A DNA stretch of 43,943 bases from Apostichopus parvimensis (Eukaryota > Echinodermata > Holothuroidea > Aspidochirotida > Stichopodidae), in NCBI GenBank assembly GCA_000934455.1, contig KN883429.1, positions 9,099-53,041 on the forward strand, written 5' to 3'. The position numbers and the translations under genes were made by a program. Of the stretch, positions 10,975 through 21,000 are shown in pieces (positions within the stretch are counted from its first letter, which is position 1; every line of letters starts with the position of its first letter). The notes under the pieces are model-generated. The model made no database searches, had not been told where the DNA came from, and saw only the letters and a list, made by a program, of their open reading frames with translations.

Positions 10975-11965
10975 CGAAGTGATTCCTTGCCCAAAGTTGT
11001 ATGAGAACATTCAGCATTTCATTGTAGACTGCAAACAAACTTTCCTAGGTTTGACTAATACTTACCAGCAAGATACTTGCACCCAAGTCGACCTACCTAT
11101 CAAGTGTGAACTTCGTCTTAGCTATTTTATTGGATTTACTGTACAATGGTTACAAGGATATTAGATTTTGACCTCTATTGACCTCAAAGGTCCTGACCTA
11201 CACAAAAACCAACAAGAACGCCCAGAGGCTCAGTGATTCCTTGCCACATTTCATAAGAGATGGTTCTTGTAATATTTATGAAGTTCATTCAAGCTTTACT
11301 TTACAAAACTTTGAGACCCAGCTCTGTTCATTGTACATAATTCAGATTTGAACTCCTCAGTAAAATAATAGGCTACAATAAGCTTGATCCAAAATCAGCT
11401 ATGATGTTCACCTAAACTTTAAAGTTATCATGTTTACCAAACTTTTAAACTTACATCTCTGTTGACCTCAAATGACCTTTGATATCTAAAAACAAGTATG
11501 ACGTTCACTTAACCTTCACCTATTACAAGCACCTGCAGTTACCTTTTAACTATAAAAATCAGCATGGTGCTTTTACTCACAAATTTGATCCATATACTGT
11601 ACCAGCTTTGAAGTGCTTCCAAGCTTTGCTGTGGATGTTATAGAACTTTATACTTTGACTTCTATTGACCTTTAAGCTTCACTAATTTCGATCTAGGGGA
11701 TACATGTATATGTACCAAGTATGAATTTCATCCAAGTTTTTCTATTGATTTATCATGTTTACAAGGTTTTCATACATTGACCTCTGTTGACCTCATATGA
11801 CCTTCCCAAAAAGGAATATGGTTCTTGTACTCAATAAGGTGTATCTGCATATCACATATGAAGTTCATCCTTCTCATTCAGTTGGAGTTAACAAACCAAG
11901 GCATCAAACACACATGCCATCACCATCAAATATATTCCTTTTGCCTTCGGCAAAGAATCAAAAAC
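10975..11965. repeat. TGACCT-rich degenerate repeat with TGATTCYTTGCC-type ends
   Basis: Several degenerate units each contain TTGACCTC...TGACCT, a GGTTCTTGTA-like word, AAGTTCATYC and a GTTTACAAGG-like word (for example 11160, 11460, 11640 and 11770). The left side has AGTGATTCCTTGCCCAAAG (10978); the right side has GCCTTCGGCAAAGAATCA (11943), roughly its inverse, so the block may be an old element with weak inverted ends. Similar TGACCT-rich sequence occurs at 3540-4180. Confidence 0.5.
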
Positions 11966-14900
11966 TCCCCTTGCAGTAGTTACAAGGTTGCATATATAAT
12001 TTAATTCAAAAGAAGAAACCATGAAATGTCTTTAAAATGGCAGAACAGTAAAAGGTATGTCACCCAAGAATGATAAATCAAACTAAAAACAGCAACACAA
12101 TGCAAACTTAAATAAAAACACAAGCCAATGAATATAAGACAAACATAAAGCCATGTTGTTATTATATGCATGCATTAATTTGTGAGCCAATAGAGTTCAG
12201 CTACTACAACAAGTACAACTTTTGATGTCACAAATTTATGGAGGGTGTTGGTCTGATAGTAATTTAGGTTAAATTACTTGCTGATGATTAACCAGCTCCC
12301 AGCAAATGGTTGCTAAATTTTTACTAAACCAAGCATATTGAAATTATAACAGATTTATTTGTTAGTAGTGTTAGCTTCAATACTAGTAATATTTATGAAC
12401 TATGAAGACTTTATACTTGCATACAAAAGTTGGGTGTAAGTAGTTGCTAATGTAATGTGACCATATTTTTATCCATTAAATCTGGGGATATGATATTGAT
12501 CCCCTACCTGCCCCACCCCCACCCCTTCTCTCCTTGTTGGCATAACTTGGTCAGTACCTACACGAGGGAGGGGAAGCATTTTGAGGATCTCTGAGTGTTT
12601 TGGTAGTTTTATTTTTCATGGATCTACCAAAGTTTGAACTCATCCAGAAAAAAGTATTTTGTTCAAGATAAATATCCAATGCAAGTACAGTACCTACCAG
12701 AATTTCATATAGAAACAATGCACAAATTACTTAAGTGTGAAGCTAGTGGTATGAAGAGTGTTGCATACTATCTAGTAACCGCCACACACACATTACATAG
12801 AAGCAACGCACAAAGTGCTTAAAGTGTAAAACTACTTGGAAAAAAGTGGTTTGTGTTCTATCTAGTGAATGCAACATTCATACAGAAACATTGATGTGCA
12901 CTAATTACTGAAGTGCTCAGGATAGTGCTATGGTTCTTGTGTAAGAAAAATCTTCTATACATCTTTGCACATGTATGTATGTATAGCAATTTGCCCATTC
13001 TGAATAACATTTTGTGATGAAACACTAGATAAATGATTCCCTGGAGTTGTGTACCATTTGTAAGTATATACAACCAACTTATTGTGGCATGAAATACTAA
13101 CAAGGAATAAATGAGGGTTCAAATTTTGTGAAGCAGTTTTGAGGGCACTGAATTTTGCCTCTTGTAATGTACTATGGTACAGTACATGTGTACAAGACTG
13201 CTATATATACATCTTTGGCCAACTGTACAGCCAGCGATTTGACCACTTTGCATGTTTGCGATGCGATGCCGGGTAAATTATTCCGTGTGCTAGAGGGTTA
13301 ACGTATGAAATGAAGAAAGCAATGCATGGCTGTGACAATCCATCAAACATTAATGTTACACATGAAACATGCATACAGAAATAAAGATCATGCTACTGTA
13401 AAGTTTACCATGATGAAAGGCCTTTTTTGGAAATTAATCTGTGGAAAAATTGAGTCAAACGATCATTAAATTTATTAACTAGAGATGAACACATGACCTT
13501 ATTTGTACTTTAATAGCATAGAGAAATGGGACACAAGTTTTTCTGATCTGTTCTACTCATATATATATATACTGAATCCATTGACACAGAAAGTTATGAA
13601 CTGTTGAACTCCCAAATATAATTTAAATTCACAAGGAACATTGCTACCAGAAATCAGTCAAATAGATCCATTAACCTACTGCATAAGAGGTAATATCGTG
13701 CTAAACATGGAGAGGATGTCTTTAGTCATGAAATTAGGTGTTTCTTTCCTGAAAGTTATCTTAGAAGGAACAATTTATCAGTACAGCTATGGGGACATGC
13801 TTCCGTATAGAGTACCGTTAAGACAGGTCGCACTGGCAGACCAGCCAATCTGTCTTTCATGAAAATGTGGGAGAAAACTTCCAATTTTAGGTAGAACAGG
13901 GAGGAATGGGCAAAATTGGGCAAAACTAAAACAATTAAGATAGTGATAAGAAATACCAAAGACACACAGTTTTAACAGAAACTTACATTAACAATAAATA
14001 GCATACCTGTAAACAAATTGGTATCTTACCTATATGTTTACAACAACAGCAACACATGTTGCCTCTCCAAAAAGAATATACTGTAGGCTACCTAAAAGTG
14101 AATTTCATGTTAACCTTAGCGCTGCATAACCCAACATTTGGCAAAGGCTTACTGGTTAGCATTTTATACAATTATTGTCGAAAAGCAATGTGGATTTTCT
14201 CAATGTTCCTCTCGCTGGTAAAATGGCCCATTTTTGAACACAATGTCAACAAAAATTTCATGATTTTTTTTAGAGCTTTTCAGTGATTTGGTGGTTCTAT
14301 GTTTCAAAGAATGATGTCAAAATGCTCATGTTTAGATTATGTCATCTTGAAACTACAGTAGTATTTTCCAATACCAATCACAAGCCAAGAAATTTGAAAT
14401 AACCGGAAGTCTTGTTATTTATGACTATGAGGGGAAAATTTTTTTCTATATGAATTGCAGGCTATGAAAATTCTTCAAGGATCACTGCATAGCCTTAACC
14501 TGTGGATTATGACTGAACTTAACATTTGCAGCTGTAACTAGTAATTGTTAGCATTTTTTTTACCACTTACGTTCATGCTGTTTCTACGAAATGAAGGCCA
14601 GACAAGTAAAAATCCAAATAGTACAGGACCTGTTACAAATTCATGGATATTCCCAGGACAATGAAGTATGTAAAATGTGTGCACATTTGTTGTGTGACAC
14701 TTTTAATCTGGTGACAGGCTTAAGAAACCTGGCTACATGTTACTGTTAGTTCTCTTGAAGCGGACACAGACACTCTCGCCTTTTCAACGCAATACATTAA
14801 GAGCTAAACATTCCTAGTATATATTACTTTAATTGTATTAACAGTATATAAGAAGTAGCCTAACTAGGTCTTGTCTATAGTACTAACTGCTATAACTAAG

Positions 14901-16123
14901 TACTACTAGTTCTAGGCTGTTATGCGTAGAGGCGTAGAACTAGTAGGGTAGGCCTATAGGCTACTAGGGCTTAGTCCTAAAGCTATAAGATTACAAAATA
15001 ACAGTAACATATTAACAACAGTTCTGCATTACCCTCCAATTTCCAAAAAGCTCCAACCTCAAATAAACAAAAATCAGTCTGAAATCACTCTTGAACTTGA
15101 AAGGCAAACTCGTCCGCAAAATTATTCATGGAGAAAGTGAGCTATGAGATGTGATTCAGTTCTGATGAATTTACAATACAAGTGTTTTATCAGTTCGCTG
15201 TGTGATCCCCGCATTCACTTCAGGTATGGAAATTGACCTTAAACTTGCGGTTACTAGACTGTCGAGGTAGCGATTACGGTAGTGTAGGAGTTCAATACAG
15301 ATAAATCACATTGCTATTATGCAATATATATGTATTGAATGGCTATAGAAGTACAGAAGACGGTGTTAAACTCAGCCTGCGCTGCTGGTGTTTGTTCTTA
15401 AATAGGTGTACTTCAAGACTACATCAAGAGATGAAAACAACGTCAGATCAGCAGAGAGCTAAGTTATTCTTGATGATACAGCTGAATGCACAATTAAATG
15501 ACATTTTCAGTGTTAAAATTGAACTTCCCATAAAAGTCATGGGTAATAGTTTGGCTCGTCATCAATCAATTTTCATGAATCATTCAATTTTCATGAATCA
15601 ATCAATTTTCTCGAGAATTTCACAAAAGTATTACCAATTTAATTGATAACTGCATAGCCTTTCTGCCACATACAAAAACGCCCTGAGGATGGGCTTGTGA
15701 TTTTCAGATGCAGAACTACATATGCAGCAAATTTGTTAAGAAAACAACTTCACTGGGCTACCAGAATATCCCTTTAAACTGGACCTAGGCTTTAAATTAA
15801 ACTAGAACCGGACATTGTCCGTACGTTTGCCTGTGTCGAGTAGATCACGAGGGCAAGACATAAAACATTGCAATGCTTCTGTTTGAACTTCCCTTTAATG
15901 TCCGAGTCACCTGACCGAGGTAGATTACAAAGGCTCGTGACAATGTTATAGTCCTGATTCAAGAATTTGTGCTACTCATAATTTAGTTTCTATTTGGGTT
16001 TCTGTGAAAACCCAGAAGTACCACAGCAGCTCAGAAAAAAGTACCTGTTCGGGAAGCAATAACATTCTGTTTGATCGATTTACGTAAGTTAACCATATCA
16101 CCATAGAGATCTAGTCGCTATAG

Positions 16124-16515
16124 CTGAGACACAGTGGCGGAGCTAGGGGTATTGGTCAAGGGGGGCGAGAATGGTCTGTAGGGGCGCTTTCGACACTATC
16201 AAAGCGGAGCGCCACCACAGGTTGGCGCGGAGCGTACAGAAATTTTTTGAGTAAAGATACTTCCTAGATCGCCGGAAATGACCCTTTCCGGGCCTTGCTA
16301 ATTTTCAGATAAACGAAGAATAAATAGGTGTCATCGCCAACAAAATGTGACAAATGTCAATAGGTAGATGAGAGCGCAATAAAAAAGTAAATAATCGCGA
16401 ATAAGTTAAAAGTGGTAAAAAGCTGAAAAGGGCGCCAGCAGTCCATTTGAGTCCGTCAGGGGGGGGGGGGGCATCCGCCCCCTGACTGCATGGACGCTCC
16501 GCCACTGGTGAGACA
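16124..16515. mobile_element. Non-autonomous hAT-like DNA transposon (MITE) with target-site duplication
   Basis: The element is 16132-16507 (376 bp). It begins CAGTGGCGGAGC and ends GCTCCGCCACTG, a 12-bp perfect inverted repeat of a form common in hAT elements. It is flanked by CTGAGACA (16124-16131) and GTGAGACA (16508-16515), an 8-bp duplication with one mismatch, as hAT insertion predicts. There is no transposase. A G13 run lies near its right end. Confidence 0.85.
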
Positions 16516-16924
16516 CACAGAATGATGCAAAAGACGTAGAAAATTGATACTTCGCTACTGTATCCTTGATATTTTCCCCTTACATCATCTCCAATAGTCA
16601 GGCTACACTGAATCAACCGGAGGTTTTGTAAAAGTAAAGTTCACAAACTAGGGGGCATGGGCGCAACCGGGTATACTTCGGGGAGCTTAATTTGTTCCCC
16701 CTCTCCCGGATAAAATATCGGGGATACCCCCCCCCCCCGTCACACCAACGAAATGAAATATTGCACAAAAATCTGTGTATACAGTATGTATAAATGTACA
16801 ACATGCAGGGGTGGATCAATGAAAAGCGAGACCCTGGGCCAAGGACGGCGATTTGTGTTGAACTTCCCGAGTTGGGAGGGGGGCCGGGAACGTTCCCGTC
16901 CGTTAACGGACCTATCACGATGAC

Positions 16925-17045
16925 AATCTAAGCGGAGTACCACCGTCGGTTGGCGCGTAGTTAGCGTACCAATACAATTTTTGCCAAAAAGTGTTTCCTA
17001 GATTGCCGTAAGTGGCACTCCCCAAGTTCCGAGGCCAAGGAAGTT
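16925..17045. repeat. Diverged fragment related to the hAT-like MITE interior
   Basis: Words such as AAGCGGAGTACCACCG, GGTTGGCGCG and TTTCCTAGATTGCCG match in order the interior of the MITE at 16196-16285 (AAGCGGAGCGCCACCA, GGTTGGCGCG, CTTCCTAGATCGCCG). The ends of this copy are not clear. Confidence 0.6.
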
Positions 17046-17599
17046 GCCTCTAAAAATTTTTTATTATGAGATTTTATATTCTAGAAATTTACACCCTCCC
17101 CCCCTCCTCCAAAAAACATGGAAATTACAAGAAGTAAAATATGTGATATCACTTTGTAGGTGAAGAATAGGACTTTAAATTCATTGTTTTCAGGCCTGGT
17201 TGACAAATTGAACTCGTTTATAGAATAGGCTGACCAAAACAATAAACGAGGTGATTTCAACCCTGAATAAAATTTTCTGGAAATACGATTATGCGATTAA
17301 AGATTATTTAAACGCAAGGCTACAGATTTTTATTGCAAGGCAAGGGGGCCCCTCACAAGGCCGATAAGCGCGGTCTCCCTGGGCAATGAAAAGTCGCTTA
17401 CGTGACCATTATTTGTTGACACCCATATTTTTAGGACACATTCTCTTAGGTAGCCACTGAAGGAGGGGGCATGACATATTTTAGAAAAGAAAACAAGCTT
17501 ACCCTTATACCCTTGGAAAGCACCCCCCCCCCCCACCACACCTCCCACGAAAAAAAAAACAATCTAGCTATACGTCCTGACTCTGTGATGGCAACAGCG

Positions 17600-17827
17600 C
17601 GAGATCATACACAAACGGCTCTGGGTGAAAATTATGGTAAGCGCCACCGTTAAATGTAAACATGACGTAATGTTGCAACATGTAGGGAAACTTTCAATTC
17701 TGTGTTCTGTGTAGTATCATAGCTCCATGGTAGTATCAAGCCGAAACAGTATTGAGTATCTCGTCGATCCGTAGCCTACCGGCGAAATTTCTATGGTGAA
17801 GATCGCTCAAACACATAAACCAATATC
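17600..17827 (+). promoter_or_regulatory. Probable promoter and 5' leader of archease, with a CRE-like site and upstream ORFs
   Basis: TGACGTAA (about 17663) is a CRE/ATF-type site. Two upstream ATGs precede the main start: ATGGTAGTATCA at about 17728, a 15-codon ORF ending at CCGTAG; and ATGGTGAAGATC at 17793, which runs 22 codons and ends at 17861, overlapping the main start in another frame. The transcription start is unknown, so whether these lie in the mRNA is inference. Confidence 0.4.
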
Positions 17828-18011
17828 ATGGCCGATGCTAAGGAAAGTAGTGAAGTGGTAGAGGAGAAACAGCAGGAAGACACTGGAGCTCAGGCGAAAG
17901 AAGAAACCCAGAAAACTGAACAGGAACAAGCTGACGATTACAAAGACGACGATGATGAATTGGTCAGACCCGCGCCTTATGCTGACAGACCACCGATCGG
18001 CAAATATGAAT
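17828..18011 (+). CDS. ZBTB8OS: Archease exon 1 (acidic N-terminal extension)
   Basis: 61 codons plus one base, ending PIGKYE, with donor T|gtaagt. The segment is low-complexity and rich in E, Q, K and D, likely disordered. Residues 36-46 read DDYKDDDDELV. Confidence 0.92.
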
Positions 18012-21000
18012 GTAAGTTAACAAAACCAACCCAGTCTTGACAGGTCTAAGGCCTAATGTTAGGACTACGTTAGGTTAGCACCTGATTCTGCAGATAAGCT
18101 CGACCAAGGCAGCCCTCGTCTAACCTGTTTACTATTAGTACTAATAGTAATATTAGGCCTAAGCCCTAACCAAGGCATAGGCCTAGGCTAGGTCTAACGT
18201 TAGTTTGCCCCTGCAAGAAGCCCATGACATAGGCATGTATGACATGTGTGATATGTAAATGTAATGTGTAACATTAGTTGTATTCAAAGATGTCACATGA
18301 AATACAGGTCATTTTATAGTGTCCGGTATATGGCATTATTTGATTCCGACCCAATCCCTTTTAGTGAATTAATGTTAGGTATACATGAACAAGACTGCAC
18401 CTTAGTTCTTACGCTATCAATTTTGAAATACCATTTTTAGATCCCAGCTCAGAATGACGTTCTTATGCTAGAATACAAGTAAACATTGAAAGATCAAAAG
18501 AGTAGCTGGTAACTGAGGTGGTTTTTGGCTAAATTGGTACTTTTTGGTAGAGCTCATAAGACATGACTGCATTTCTGAGTTCACTGTTTTAGCCAATAAT
18601 TTCATTTCTTTGCTTTATCGTTTTTTATTTGAACAATTTCCCCGTCAGTTCTGTTCATTATGTAATTTAGTCGCACAAGTTCTATCGAATTTAACATAAA
18701 ATTAGAGGAACAGAGAATGTTAGTTTAAGACTAAATAAATTACCACATATGCAAATGTATTCATTCCAAATGTTTTTATCTGAGAAATGATTCTTTCTTT
18801 TCATATGCAGATTTAGATCATACCGCTGATGTACAGTAAGTATATTTGATGGTTTATACTTTCAACAATTATTTTAAGAAATATTAACTTTCATATATAA
18901 AAGTTGGAACCTGTGACAATTTACACAGGATCTTAGCTCAGGATTGTCTAAAAGGTCAAATCAAACAATAAAAGATTGACAACACATATACAATCAGAAT
19001 TGAAACAATGACTGAGTAAAGTTAGACAGAACAAGAGGCAATGAGATGAAAGGAAGCAGTAGATGAAAGATAATTAATGGTGATAATTAACTATGCAATG
19101 CAGACAGGAGCAACAAATTATGTTAACAATGGAGGTAAAGAAGGAGGGAATATAGGCAAACTTTGATGGAGCATGTTGTAAGTGAACCAATTCTTATCGG
19201 TATGACTTAAGATGTTTATTCTTAGTGCTCAGTTCACATGACAAAGCAAGGGGCATAATTTTTCAATCAATCTGAAGTGATAGTTAGACCATTGTTGAGA
19301 ATAATCAATATTTCAATATCTATTTGAATTTTGGTTTCCATTGTAATCTCTTCTTTTTATGATTTTCTCTCACAGGTTGCACTCCTGTATCCTTTCTTGA
19401 AGTAAAATTGTCATGAATTGTTACTTAGATCTGTATGTTCTATAGAGAAAGAATTGTCAACATAATGTCAGTTTGTAATCATGCGATAGTAACAGCGTTT
19501 CAACACTCTTAACTACTGTTAGGCTCGGGCATCAATCTAATTAAACAGGGCTTATTTTTAATGTCTTGTTAGACCCGTATTCATTCCTGAAATATAAATA
19601 TACAACATAACAATATACTACATAATTAATTTCACCATATTGTATGAATTACTACTGCATGCTGTGCCCTGATACATACTATGGGACACAACTCTTCTAT
19701 GACCCAATTAATGATAATAATAATAATAATAATAATAATGAACATTTGTAGATCTGCATTGCAACAGTGATAAAGGGGCAAAGCAAGTTACAGACAAAGA
19801 ATAAAATAGGGAAAGGTAAAAGTCAATTAGAAGTTGCTGCATTCCAGAAATAGATGTGTTTTCAGAGTAGATTTGAAGGATGCAAGAGAAAGGGAGAGAG
19901 CTTGATGCATTCAGGTAGATTGTTCCAAAGGTGTTGGGCAGCAGAAGCAAAACAGCGGTCTTGCCAGGGTGTACGTTTAGTTGGCTTTATGGTGAGAGGA
20001 CATTTATGTTCCCTATGCTATACTGCTAAGGGTATTATTACTGCCTGATCAGATGTGATGTGTTTCTATGAGCTTAACATTGGAAACTGCCAAGGGGAAA
20101 AATCAAACTAATGACACATTCATGATTCAGGCTGATATAGTACACATAAATGGTGAATTTTAAGAATCAGATTCAATTTTATGGAGGGACTACTCTACTC
20201 ATTAAGTGCTCATTCCTTGATGTTTGAACTTTAGGTTAGATTATTATTTTAATGCAGTTTAAGATATATATTGCTTTTTCTTTAACAAGATCATAACAGG
20301 GGGAGACAGTTTAAAGGAATCATTTGAACAGGTATGTATGCAGTTATTATTATTACACTAGGTATGTATACAGTTATTGTTACTACACTAGGTATGGATT
20401 TAGTTATTTATTATTACAATTGATAGGGATTCAGTTGTTATTACTACACTAGGTACTTATCGATTCACTTATTATTATTTTTACACCAGACAGATATATT
20501 GTTATACAATCTCTCTCTCTCTAACTGAATGTAAATCATTGGCTTTGTGGCAGTTTGTACATGTTTATGTATAGAGAATGCACCTGAAAGGGATTGACAT
20601 ACCTAAATTGTTTGATTTGAAAAATAACAAATATTATTACGATTCAAATTATTCTCTGCAGACAAATTTTGATAAAGCAGCTGTTTGCTGTTGTTAATCA
20701 AACATTTATCTTTGTCATCATTTCATGTATCGATTGTCTGTCCTTGAAGTTAAATAGTTGTTAATAGTGATCAATTTATGGATACATTTATTTAGGTTTG
20801 TCTTCACAACAGCAATAAAAAAAGCACTGAATGTAGTCTGCCTGGCTTAAAACAATTTTTAAAAGATTAAAGTGTTGGATTCTGTAGGATCAACCTAGCT
20901 ATCTGTAGGGTACTGTTACCGATTATGTTAGGGCATAATATTTCCTACATTTTACTTCTTTTTTTTTTTTTGGAGGCATGGCTTCCAAAATTTACAGAGA

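Larger units (their letters stand above)
10919..17600. other. Region between OSBPL1A exon 1 and archease (5' intron of OSBPL1A and/or intergenic)
   Basis: No coding exon is recognised. It holds a TGACCT-rich repeat (10975-11965), TAGGCCTA words (14870-15000), a hAT-like MITE (16132-16507), a related fragment (16925-17045) and several C or G homopolymers. 12000-14800 and 15050-16100 are AT-rich with nothing I can name. The first exon and promoter of OSBPL1A should lie somewhere here. Confidence 0.5.
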
